Shown: positions 24,780 to 35,112 of the stretch, piece by piece | Layout: each line of letters starts with the position of its first letter | How positions within the stretch are numbered: the stretch's first letter is position 1 | Origin: Gnetum montanum | Taxonomy: Eukaryota; Streptophyta; Gnetopsida; Gnetales; Gnetaceae | Length of the DNA stretch: 64,000 nucleotides | Assembly (NCBI GenBank): GCA_015680685.1 | Contig: MNCI01030336.1 | Coordinates: 151,868-215,867 of the forward strand | Direction: 5' to 3' | Program-made: the position numbers and the translations under genes | The notes under the pieces: generated by a model | Seen by the model: only the letters and a program-made list of their open reading frames with translations | Told to the model about the DNA's origin: nothing | The model's database searches: none

Positions 24780-25072
24780 TCTTGATCATAATTATTAAGA
24801 AATTGTTACATAATGTCTTGATAGGAAGTATGTTGGTGAAGTCTTTAAGAAAGGAGACCTAGTCCTAGAAAGAGGTAGAACATTTGACCAAGAAAATATT
24901 TAAGGTAAGTTCTCTCCTATGTGGTCAGACACATTTCAAGTTCAAAACATCATTAGCCCCAATGTATATGAAATTGTTGATGTGCATGGACATAGGTTAC
25001 ATAAGAATTTTAATGCATTTTATTTGAAGCATTTCTACTTAGGTGACCCATGTGGACACCTGGTAGATTCTT
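24780..25072 (+). pseudogene. integrase C-terminal end, Tat-like derivative
   Basis: VFKKGDLVLERGRTFDQ, then GKFSPMWSDTFQVQNIISPN and YEIVDVHGHRLHKNFNAFYL match the last 80 or so residues of Ty3/gypsy integrases (GDLVL, GK-F-P-W, N-x-x-x-L-K). Everything from RT to the integrase core is absent between about 24330 and 24800, so a large internal deletion has occurred. Confidence 0.75.
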
Positions 25073-26344
25073 AGTTGCATGCTTTCTTCCCTTTCACCAT
25101 GCATTTCATTTGCATATAGTTGCATTTGCATATTTTCTTTACATCTCTTTCTTAGCATATTGGATTGGTTTTGGTTTTTTCTTTACATATGATTTTAATA
25201 ATCATTATGGTCTTTTGAGTTACTAGGCATTGGGTCATCAGAGTACCATTGGAAAATAATGTTAGTAATGCTTTATATAATATTTCTTATTACTATTACA
25301 TGAAAGTCTCCTTTATATTATATATTGCAATATGCTATGATTCTTCCCAATCAGTTTCAAGGTTTTAGTTTTATTTGTTATGTTGGATTATGGAGGATGA
25401 GATTTATGCTAACTTATCATGTAATCATCATGATCATGTAAGTGTAGGATAAGTGACGTTGGAGAATGTTTAGCCACAATTACTAGGTGACCTTGGAAAA
25501 CTTCATTTTCCATCTCCTAAGCCCTAGCCCTTAGGTGCGATGACCCATGGCTATCATGTGAAAAACGAGGTGAAGTGTGTTCATTTTCACTTGAGAACCC
25601 TTAGCCACCCAGGAGACATGCTATGATGCCATCAAATTTTAATTAAAGGCACATCCTCGAAGGTTGAATTACACCATGGGAAAAGTTCCAAAAGAACCAT
25701 GTTCTTTGGTAGTGCAACTAATTAGCCAGACTCATGTTGGAATTCCTACCTAAAGAATGAAATACACCATGAGCAAAGTTTCCTCCAAAAAAAGAAAAAA
25801 AAGAAAAAAGAAAGAAAGAGAAAAGAAATGAGGACCGTGTTCTTGGTAGTGTAATAAGTTCTTAAGTGTGATGGGGTCTAGCAGCAATCCTCATCCTAAC
25901 CTCCATTTTCCCTTTTGAACGTTAAAAAAAATCCCAAGGAAAAATCTGAAAGTTGCAACTAGCCACGATCTAACATGAGCCTATCGTCCTCTTTAGGTTT
26001 AGTATAAGTCTCATGCTCAAAGTAGTCTACATGCTTTTGACTTTTACCTTACAAGAAGATTGGGAATGTGATCATAGTTATATTTTAATTATATATATAT
26101 ATACACACATATATGTAGTTAAAATAATAAATTATATATTTGGAGTTTAATTAAATAAGGTGGTGTGGTTTGGGTAACCCACATCTAGTTCTTTTTTGAT
26201 TATATGGTTATTTTAATCATGTTTAGATTAGTATAGTTTGCTTTAAAGTTTTAATTTGTCTGTGTTTTATGATGTTTTTGATTCTCTATCTATTGCATCA
26301 TCTTAAAGTTTTTGTGGTCTTGTTCCTTGCACTTGCATGCAATT
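25073..26344 (+). other. 3' untranslated region of the Tat-like derivative
   Basis: No coding signal. It contains an A/G-rich stretch (about 25785-25830) and an AT/CA microsatellite at about 26085-26115. A run of AAG/AAAG-rich sequence suggests simple-repeat growth. Confidence 0.6.
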
Positions 26345-26361
26345 AAAGTTTGGGGGCTAAG
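26345..26361 (+). other. polypurine tract of the Tat-like derivative
   Basis: AAAGTTTGGGGGCTAAG directly precedes the 3' LTR start TGTTGATGTC. Confidence 0.85.
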
Positions 26362-28386
26362 TGTTGATGTCAACCTTACCCATGCTAGGCACAAGACCAT
26401 GATCAACACACATGTAGGCCATTATAGTTACAAAGTAGTCAAAATGAACAGATCTAATTCATAAGAATTCAACAGAAAACTATACCAAATTTCATAAATG
26501 AAAAGGTGAATGATCCAAGAAAATTTATGTAATTAACCCTATTTTATTGAAACAAGGCTAAGATAACAATGATATAACTCCTAAAAGAATGTCATTTAGC
26601 TTTCTTTGGCTTTCCTAATTCTCCATTTAAGCTTTGCTTTGAAAAGTTAATAGTACTTAAACCACAAAATAGTAATGGATATGGAAGTTAAAACACTTTA
26701 AGTTGTTTTATGTATTAGATACAAGGGTTATTCAATTATAAATTTGGTTGAATTCACTTTTAAAGTTGCTAATTTTTTAACTTTACCTTATAAAATTTTT
26801 AAAAGTTAACATAAGTAAATAACATATAAAAGTAAGCATAGACATCAATGTTGACCATTATGTATTCATGGATATTCATGGCTATTAAGACCATTATGTA
26901 TATGAATAAATGTCATTTTCAGTAGGGAACATTATCACGTGAATATCAAGTAAAAGTTAATGCATACCAAAGTTGTTGAGAGTGGTTGAGACTAAGGTAT
27001 CCTTAAGTATTGGCCATAAATTTGAGGACTTCTGCATTTTAGCCCAATAGTTGCTAGCTAAGCTCCAAAAGAGCTACCAAAGTTCAAGGTCTAGGTTGGC
27101 TTTTAAAAAATGCTACTCCTACAAAACAATGGAAGCAAGAGAGGTGTGTTGATGACACAACTTCAACTCCAACCCATAATGAGTTTCATGCATTTTTTTT
27201 GTAAAAAATAAATATCAGTATTACCAATGTTTGTAAGGATTAGTGTTATCTGTGAAAATCTATTTTAATTGTGTATATTCTTTTTGGTATTTTCCTATAA
27301 GATGAATCTAAAAAATATGGCATAGTGTAGCTGATGGTGCTGGATGTGGCTATAGTTATAGGACCAACATGGGTGTCCATGGCAATGGTAATAGTTTGCG
27401 GGGAGGGGGGGGCGGGGTGGGGGGGAGGGGAAGGGCTAGATCTTGGAGCAACAAGGAATCCAATGGATACTGTGTCTCCCTTTTTCCTTTGTCTTTATTT
27501 ATTTATTTTCTTTTTTTGTGTGTAGTGGGCATAGAGGCTCCCCCTCATAGGTAGGTAGCTGAAGGTGTAGGTTAGAGGTTCATGAGGAGCAGTAGTCTCC
27601 CTATGTGGCACACTTGCAAGGCTCTCCCTCACTCGCGATGGCAATAGGCAGGCTATTAGAGCCTAAAACATGAACTGCAATAGCCTCATCCTTCCCTCTT
27701 CTCTCACGACAATGCTGATGACCCTCCCTCCTTTTCACAGTGGTGTAGATAATGACATCCCTCTTTTACGGTGGCTCTTGTAGGCACGCATGAGCAAGCC
27801 ATTGAAAACACACCATCAGTGGTAGGCTGTGGCAACTACATCAGTAGTGGTAGGCAGATTCTATAGTTCAATTTTATTCATTCTTGGTGGATGTGAGGTG
27901 GTAGATGATAACAAACTACTGATGGCATAGTCTTTCCTCTTCTCTTATCTGTAGCAGTGTTCCCTTCCTTGCTTCCTTAGCCACATAAGGCAGCAGTGAG
28001 CAGCAAGGATAAATTTCTCTCTCTCTTGTTGCGGTGTTGCAACAACACCTTCCTACAGAAAACTCTCTTTCTCTCTCTTCCTCTTCACATGGTGGTTGCA
28101 GTATTCTTGCTTGGCTATGGACACCATTAGCAGTAATGGATTGACAACATTAGCAGGACCAAGGAAAATTTATTTCTTTTAGCTACTTATTGTATTCAAG
28201 ATTAATCATTTAATTTAAATTCCAAATTTTTCAATTTAGTTTACCATTTTCAAAAGGCCACATAGCCCTCTTTAGCTAAGACTATTCTTGGGTTTCTATA
28301 CCCATACAGGAGGTGCCCTAGGCAATAGTCTTCTAAAATAAGTTTTCTTTCCCAATGTTGGTGTATCCAAAATTTATGCATCAACA
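26362..28386 (+). repeat. 3' LTR of the Tat-like derivative
   Basis: 2,025 bases, colinear with the 5' LTR and ending CATCAACA before the right target duplication CCAAG. Confidence 0.9.
27400..27434 (+). other. G-quadruplex-forming run in the 3' LTR
   Basis: Six G tracts of three to eight bases are separated by one or two bases. The matching place in the 5' LTR (about 20694-20722) has a shorter, weaker run. Confidence 0.75.
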
Positions 28387-29350
28387 CCAAGTTTATTAAT
28401 GAAAAAAAATACACCCTTTTAGATATCTAGGACAAGATATAATAAAATTTAAATTAAAACAACAAGTTTATATTAGTCATAACTTTAATCCAAGAAATGG
28501 TTTTAAGCATATTGACATTCCAAAGTGGAAGAATAATCAAGGATGACTACATATGCAAGATTATGGTCAACTTAGAAATGGATAGGAATGTACATTAGAG
28601 GATATTGAAACAAATTAAATAGGAAAGTGCATGTTAGAATAGGGACAATGCCTTGATCTTCTTATTTTAAATGGAATTAAAAAATTTCTATTAAGCTTAA
28701 GATTTACTTTTGAAATATTAGGAAGACTATCATGCATTTATTTACTCTTTAACCACTCCTCAAAGTATACCAAGAATAATTGACTTTTAGGTTGGTGGTA
28801 AATTATTAGATTCTCCACATCATTTTTGCCAGTTTTCCATTGAAGGAAGATATTCTAATGATATGTAATGTTAGAAAACAAGAAGCCATATTATAGCTAT
28901 AGATACAAAATTTTTTTCAGCAAGAGGTATAAATTTTATTGCAAATAAAAAAAATTTGAACATTGATTACTAGAGATTATAAAAAACATTATTATGTGAA
29001 AGATGTTTATGTTTAAGAGGAAGTGGTTTGATAAAGAATATTTGCAAGCATGAAGGAAGCATTGAATAAGGACCACATGAATTTTCTTGAACATAAAAAA
29101 ATGAAATTTTTAAAATAGCATCAAAAAAATATGATGCAAATGAAAAGTAAGATACACAATATTTTTGGAAGCTTATTAAAAATAAATTTTTTCCAAGAAA
29201 CGATATTCCATTTGCACAAATAAAAGGATTTTACAAAAATTATGTTTTACCACAAGATAAATAATATAACTAGTTGCATACTCCTAAATAGTTTATATCT
29301 TACATATGATGAAGTAGTGAAGGGAATGAAGAAATTAGCTTATGAACAAG
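28387..29350 (+). pseudogene. LINE endonuclease relic, right part
   Basis: Continuation of the relic at 19340-19687. Near 28480-28520 the frames give NNKFILV and then NFNPRNG, matching the GDFN-x-R motif of the L1-type endonuclease. Near 28780-28830 DFxVGGKLLDSPHHFCQF recalls the region before the catalytic SDH motif. Frames change repeatedly and stops are dense. Confidence 0.6.
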
Positions 29351-29353
29351 TGA

Positions 29354-30249
29354 TGAGTGGTGGAGTAATCCAGCAGCCATCCATACAAGTTACAAGTGTT
29401 CACACATAGCCTAATTGTAATCTATGGCTGAGGCAATGTGATTATGTTAGTAATTGGCTTAAGTTCATGATCGTTGTCTTCCCATGTGAGCTAGTAAAAT
29501 CTATGTGCATGGTTTAACTCATGGTGAGGTGTATGATAATTGATGTTATGTTTGCCATATTACTCTGAGTAAACATAAGGTCAATGAAAGTGATTTCCAA
29601 GTCTAGGTAAAATAGTAAATAAATCTAGTCTATCCTAGGTGATAAGTATTCGGTCTTGAACTTTTATTCACACATTGGGCTTCATACAACTACTACTGGG
29701 ATTACCAAGTACTGTGTTGCTAGGTGAGCCAAGCAATAGCACTATTGGGTTATCAAGTAATAACATTTAAATGTTTGAGATCAGTCGTACTCATTCCACT
29801 TAACATCAGTAATGATAAAGTGCATGGAAAAGTAAATCATTAACTAAGAAATAATAAACCTTATGCTAAGTCAAAGTAGGAAAATCATTCTAAATGTAAA
29901 TAGTAAATCTAGGAGAATGTTGCAATAGTGAGAAATAACATGACCTTTATTTTCGATCACACTTGTGCCTAAGTACCAAATGCTTGAATAAAGACTCCAT
30001 TCACTAGTTCACACTACATTGCAGGCATTCACACTTCTAATTGCTAAGTCTAAGTTTATGAAAATAAATTGTAAGAGTTCTATTAAGGGTGAAATGAAAT
30101 TGTTGTTCAAACCATGCACTTAAGTGTCATTTTTATAGGCATGCATGCATTTGCGATATCAGATATCTGGCCCCAATATCAAGGATCCAATATCATGGCT
30201 CCAATATTAGATGTTTGATATTGTAGATGTGGTAAATTATGATTTATCA
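29354..30249 (-). repeat. B-type Athila-like LTR
   Basis: On the minus strand it starts TGATAAATCATAATTT after a purine tract and ends CCACTCA at 29354. Its U3 holds five to six GATATTGG/GATATCGC units instead of the GACGTGGCC units of the A-type. The U3 is followed by TATAAAAA at 30130-30137. The body aligns loosely with the other family LTRs (Leu/Ile-poor AT-rich R-U5 with the GATCTTTATTC-like phrase). Confidence 0.75.
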
Positions 30250-30261
30250 TGCCCCCACAAC
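30250..30261 (-). other. polypurine tract of the B-type LTR
   Basis: On the minus strand GTTGTGGGGGCA directly precedes TGATAAATC. Confidence 0.7.
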
Positions 30262-30499
30262 TAACTAAAAGCTCATCCTCGAGTTAAAACAAAATGAGGA
30301 TGGAGTTTCTTACAAAATTGAGAGGTAGATTTACATGACACTAACTACTATATACATGACTCTTGAATGCCATAGTGGTGTTTATAAAAAATGACACAAG
30401 ATATGACATGACACTTTAACAAAAAATAAAAAGTTGATGAAGCTTGATGTAGCCTTATGTAGTTCCTAGTGGTAGTGGATCCTCCATTGATTGCTTCCC

Positions 30500-32000
30500 C
30501 TTGTCATTAGGCTTTTGAAATCTATGCCAGTTTAGGAGGGCCTGAAGTTTCTCCTCTTCCATTCTTGGGTCATGCACTATCCATGCTTATTGTGCAATGT
30601 GTGATGGAGCAGGTACATCCCATGGGCATGCTAGCTATAAAAACATCTAATTTTCCTTGACATACTATGCTACAAATTGCCTCCTCTCCTCTTTGAATGC
30701 TCTATCCTTTTCATGTAGTTCATGGTAATTAGTCAATATTTTAGCTAGGTTTGTTGCTACATCTTTCTACCCTTAGTAGCTAGCCTTCACTACTTCTAAT
30801 TTAGAGTTTGCCACTTGAAGTTTCTGTAAGGCATCCTTATGATTTGTAAACTCTTTCTCATATAGAGCATATGTGGCCACTACTTGTTGTTCTAGCTCAT
30901 TCCTAGGCCTACCTATTTTTAACATGGACAAGTTAGCATAACAAAGGTTAACTAATCCCATGTACTCTTTCAGGCCCTTGATTTGTAGGTCTTTATTTTT
31001 AACTTCTACTTGGTGGACAAGGGCATAACTATCTAGGATGGATTACTAGTTAGGATTCTATGCTGAAATGGAATTGATTTTATCCTTTGCCATATGGATC
31101 TCTTTTTCATTGATCTACTTGTACATGCCCACCTAATCATAAAAGTGTTCCTTGAGCCTTTTGTGGTTCTTTACCTCATTTTTCTACATGCTAATTTTAA
31201 TGATTGACTTTTGATGAATGGTGTGTACCTTCTCCATCAATAGGATTCTATTTTCTCATGTGAGATGGCTTATAATTTGATTGATCCTTACTAGTTGTTT
31301 CCTTAACTAATGGATGCTTTCTTCTAGGATGTTTTTCTACTTTATTATAGTAGTCAACCTCATATTGTCAGCAACAAGTTGTTTATTTTCTTCTTGGACT
31401 ACAATGAGTGCCTTAATATGTGCATATGTTTGTGCTTCTACTATGGAGGGATTCCACACCACTTTGTCCTTCTTTGTTGCCATTTATTTATTCTGATCAA
31501 TCATGTGATTCATCTACTCAGTTTTGAACTACTCTATCTGGTCAAATGTAATCAATTATGTGGGATCTCTACATTCAACTCTTAGGGGTGCAAGCTCTTC
31601 TTGGAGTCTATGGATCTCTACTTTTGCATGCTCTACCCTAGTCTTTGCCATGACCAGTTTTCCTTTGGTAGCAATAAGCTTAGACTGTATTGTAGTGACA
31701 TGAATGGGGATGTCGAAAAGATTTGTCATGACTTTCTTAGTTTGCAATAGTCTATCGAGCACATCTTCATGATCAATAGGAGTCATCGAAGTTCCAGCTA
31801 GCATTTGAGCATCTCTAGCTCTAGTTAGATCTTCCAGTGGCACAACAAGTACATTAAAAGATTCTTTGATGTAATTAGTGATCACCTTTGCTACTCTTTC
31901 AACAACTTAGTGCTACATTACCATATCTGTGGCTTCCTTTCCAATTTCTAGCATCACTCGAAATGATGTAGCATTCCTAGAGATCTTTTGTGACCATTGA
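30500..32000 (-). pseudogene. long coiled-coil ORF, copy 1 (unknown function)
   Basis: The minus strand reads through from about 32000 (ISRNATSFRVMLEIGKEAT) to about 30510 (EEEKLQALLNWHRFQKP) in one general direction with several stops. It is rich in Lys, Glu, Gln and Leu with heptad-like spacing, for example VEHAKVEIHRLQEELAPLRV and LEQQVVATYALYEKEF. It aligns along its whole length with copy 2 at 51756-54432: both have VM-stop-H, then LLDQL/LLDRL, then NLxYANLxML-x-GRP, and near the end PW-(E/D)-V. I do not recognise the family and see no enzyme motif. It lies just upstream of the purine tract of an Athila-like LTR, the place where Athila elements carry an env-like gene. Structural role is a guess. 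Confidence 0.65.
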
Positions 32001-32204
32001 CCTCTTCTCCTAACCGCAACGAGATCTATCTACTTGTTGGATCTACTAAAACTATGGGCTGGATGACATTGTCAATAACTCTGTAAAGGTTGGCTTCTTT
32101 CCTTGTTTCCCAGTTGATGGTTTTGACAAGTTGTTACAAATGACTCATCAATGACCTGTAATCTTACGATGACGATGGATGAACTTACTATTGTTGTGGC
32201 TTGA

Positions 32205-32390
32205 TGAGCAGTGGGTACCCCCTATGCCCAACCATATGAATCCTAAGCATTCACACACGATCTAGTTAACTTTCATAGATGGGACTAGTTGTGGCATCTA
32301 GATCGTTAAGGATTGATCGTAGTTCATTGTCTTCCCACTTGGACTAGTGGTAGCCTTGTCACATATGGTTTAGTTCAAAGTGAGGCATAT
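32205..32390 (-). repeat. A-type LTR, 3' part (split by Tat insertion)
   Basis: On the minus strand this is the distal end of the LTR whose proximal part is 47141-47804. Joining 32390 to 47141 restores the sequence seen uninterrupted at about 17885-18040. It ends CTGCTCA, but the next bases do not show the family primer site. Confidence 0.85.
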
Positions 32391-32598
32391 TGAAACACCA
32401 CTAATTTCAATTCAACACTTTGAATAGAAAAATGACTCAAGCCCTTTCAAGCATTTGGAAAAGAAAAATTCTTGACCCACAACGTCAAGCTCAGATTACA
32501 CAAATGCAGGGGCTGTCAGAATCAAGCAAAGATACCCTCCTCTTCGTCTTCTTTGCAAAACCCAAGACAGGTCAATGAAGATAATGTAACAAGTTGTA

Positions 32599-33060
32599 GT
32601 GAGTTCATCGGATCTCTCCCACCTCGGAGATTTCATGTCAGATTTGGAAAACTGTGCTTTAGACTTGCAAACCCTACTATCAAAAGAAGGAGGTGATTTG
32701 GTAAAGAGTGCAGCAGAGACTTTGCTAAAAGGGGTTATAAAGCAGCGGCCACCATTAAAAGAAAGAATAGTGGAGCTCATAGGAGAATCTATCGCTTTGG
32801 ATGTCACAGGAACCATTGTGTGCTACTCCCAAAGGTGATCATCATAATGGCATCATGGAGATTGAAGAACATTTGAAAACTATGCTGGAAATGTTAGAAT
32901 TTAAAAGTTACAAAAAAGTTGTTACAGTAGTGCTGTTCGGATTCGGAGGGATAGGCAAGATAGTTCTAGAAGATGTAGTATACTATAGCATCTGCATCGA
33001 TATTCCAGGATATGGATTTTCAAAGATTAAGAATTCGAGGAGCCAAGATCAGAGTCTGAA
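32599..33060 (+). pseudogene. NB-ARC-like resistance gene fragment inside the LTR
   Basis: One frame gives MSSSDLSHLGDFMSDLENCA and continues to ALDVTGTIVC. A one-base shift near 32820 then gives GIMEIEEHLKTMLEMLEF, followed by VVTVVLFGFGGIGKIVLEDV and SICIDIPGYGFSKIKN. G-F-G-G-I-G-K matches the P-loop of NB-ARC ATPase domains of plant NLR proteins (GxGGIGKTTLA), preceded by the usual EEHLK-x-LL lead-in. The T after GK is I in both LTR copies, so nucleotide binding would be lost. The piece stops before RNBS-A and the kinase-2 motif. It looks like a host gene piece carried by the element. The family of the N-terminal 75 residues is not clear to me. Confidence 0.55.
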
Positions 33061-33822
33061 TGGCAATACAGCCTGCAAAAACAGCGTGCCTATACCCAAC
33101 TGTAGAAATTTCTCCGATGACGGAAATCACTGGAGCAGCGAACACCATTGGAACCAAAAATGGGTGCCTTTTTTCTGCGCATCACAGATACCACTGGCTT
33201 TAGGAATCATTGCCCCCTTCGGTGCTTCGTAGAAATCGCCCATATTAAAAAATTGCTGCCCTATTTGATGCCTCATGGACAGCGCATGCACAGAAAATTG
33301 CTACCTTCACCAACACTTTGTGGATAACACAAAGCACCAAAAATCATAGCTCCCTCCGCACTATTTCAGTTGCTCACCGTGCTGATGCTTCTGTGCTTGC
33401 CTATGCTACCACTTCGTGTCTTCCACCGCTTGTCTGTGCTGCAGTTTCTGTTGGAGCCTATGCCATGCATCTTGCTACCTACCACTGTCATCGTCGATGT
33501 AGGCACCACCAGCAACGTTTGCCCTTGATGCAACGATTCCATACTCACCGCACCACAGATTAGCCACTACTTTTACTTCCAAGTCAAGATGAAGACCAGT
33601 ATATGGGAGGTCAGTGAGGACGCCATGGTTGCTGCTTTTTTTTTAAGATGAGTATATGCGAGGAAGCCATGTTTGTCGCTATTTTTTCTTGAGTTCTCCA
33701 ACAGTAATGCATGGTCATCCATAAAAAGGCACCATCTTCTCTTCCATGTTAAGCCTGATTCTTCTTCCTTTTGCAAACATCACTCAAGTGAGAATTTAGA
33801 AATGCAGAGCTGAGAAGGCAGT

Positions 33823-34263
33823 TCAGTCCATGCACGGGACAACCAGCCCTGTTTCATGACTTCTGAGCAAAAAAATGTTGTATATCTCTCTTGACAATCC
33901 TCTGTCATCATCATCCAGCAAAATCAGCCATCCTTCCTTTACAAGCGCTTCATAGCTTTGACGGCAATCTCGGGCTTTTTCAATGCGCAACTCGCAACTA
34001 CGGGTGAGTTTAACGTTGTATGTCGCAATGTGGATTTCTTCTCCAAAGTCAAAATGTGAACCTAGAATATGGTGGAAAACAGCATAATTGGCTGAAAATG
34101 TGGTGTGAGGCGGGGGAATATGCAGAGGGAAGTCGACAGCGTAAGCGGCTGAAACAAAACACCACATAGCAGCTACGTTGATAAAAAAAAGAAAATAATA
34201 ATTTTTCAAGGGAGCTGCCGCTAGAGCTAATCTTTCCAAATTTTCTAAAGTTTTATCACTCAA
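33823..34263 (-). CDS. conserved antisense ORF in the Tat LTR (unknown)
   Basis: An uninterrupted 146-codon frame opposite to the element's direction. It starts MSDKTLENLERLALAAAPL, has a hydrophobic segment (YYFLFFINVAAMWCFVSAAYA, about residues 23-43) that could be a membrane anchor or signal, and then a polar part with YNVKLTRSCELRIEKARDC and SYEALVKEGWLILLDDDD. The 3' LTR keeps 104 codons of the same frame (45997-46311), with a start region lost. I do not recognise it. It may be part of the same or another captured host gene. Expression is not shown by the sequence. Confidence 0.4.
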   Translation of the reverse strand: MSDKTLENLERLALAAAPLKNYYFLFFINVAAMWCFVSAAYAVDFPLHIPPPHTTFSANYAVFHHILGSHFDFGEEIHIATYNVKLTRSCELRIEKARDCRQSYEALVKEGWLILLDDDDRGLSREIYNIFLLRSHETGLVVPCMD

Positions 34264-34357
34264 GGGCTTGTTTTTTCTAATTTATTTGTATTTTTATGGG
34301 CTCGAATGACCCACAAGTTGTAAAATACATTAAACCTGGTCAAAGCAAATCCTAGGC

Positions 34358-34382
34358 AAACCCTAGCCCAACCCTATAAATA
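34358..34382 (+). promoter_or_regulatory. LTR promoter: telo-box and TATA box
   Basis: AAACCCTA at 34358-34365 precedes TATAAATA at 34375-34382. The 3' LTR has the same pair, with TATAAATA at 46520-46527. Transcription would start about 30 bases on, leaving an R-U5 of roughly 580 bases. Confidence 0.65.
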
Positions 34383-34999
34383 CCCTATCAATTTACACAA
34401 ACTGGGGGAGAAGGTAGCAAAGGAGGCAAGGACAAGAAGAAAAAGAAGATTGGAAGAGGCAAAGATTGGAGAGATTGGCAATTCTAAAGGAGGACAAAAT
34501 TTGCAATCCTTGGGCGCTCGACACATCCAATTGTTGGCTTCCAAGTTCTTCTCACATTCATCCCATTTCATCATCGCATCATCGTGTCATATCATTCCGG
34601 GGCTAGGCGTTTGACTTGCCATCGACACTTGTGCAACTACACTTTGACCGGTGCACATTTTTTTTAAAACAATATAATACAGTTTCATTATTGCCTCCCA
34701 TTTACATTGTTTAGTTCTGTTTATGCTTTATTCATAATTCAGTATCCTTTATTTACATTTCGTATCATTGTTTACATTCCGTTTACATCCTATCTACGAT
34801 AACCCTAGCGCTAGCTGTAGCTTACGCTCGGGGAAGTCCTTGTTTGATTTGCATGCAAACCATCCAAGGCACTCTACCTTCATTCCCTTTTCCAACTTTC
34901 CCTCAAGTGAAGGTAGGGTTAGCTATGGTTTCCCAACGATCTCTCGATGTCTGTTTCCATTCCAGCCTTACGCCGACGATTTAGGTCAGTACAGTTTTT

Positions 35000-35018
35000 T
35001 AGCGCTAGAAGGAGGGCC
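35000..35018 (+). other. primer binding site of the Tat element
   Basis: TAGCGCTAGAAGGAGGGCC begins seven bases after the LTR. The second base is A where a functional site complementary to a CCA tRNA end would have G, so this copy is mutated. It matches the site at 21589. Confidence 0.7.
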
Positions 35019-35112
35019 ACTTTCTTGTTATTGGTTAAAACCTCACTACCTATCAAAACTCATCCATCTTGCCCATTTGAGTCTCTTCATCCCTGTTGAT
35101 CACACTGAGCTT

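Larger units (their letters stand above)
19688..28386 (+). mobile_element. Tat-like Ty3/gypsy deletion derivative
   Basis: Two long LTRs (1,895 and 2,025 bases) begin TGTTGATGTCAAC and end CATCAACA. The target duplication is CCAAG at 19683-19687 and 28387-28391. It has a primer site, a gag relic, a protease relic and then only the last part of integrase; RT, RNase H and the integrase core are missing. The protease style and the primer site shared with the element at 32391 place it with Tat. It would depend on other elements for movement. It is inserted into the LINE relic. Confidence 0.9.
32391..34993 (+). repeat. 5' LTR of the Tat element
   Basis: Colinear with 44543-47135. Besides promoter sequence it carries an NB-ARC-like gene fragment (plus strand) and a conserved 146-codon antisense frame; see separate entries. 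Confidence 0.95.

Noticed and set aside
27334-27554. Gly-rich frames across the G run
   Set aside because: They exist only because a long G run has no stop codons; the 5' LTR copy does not keep them.
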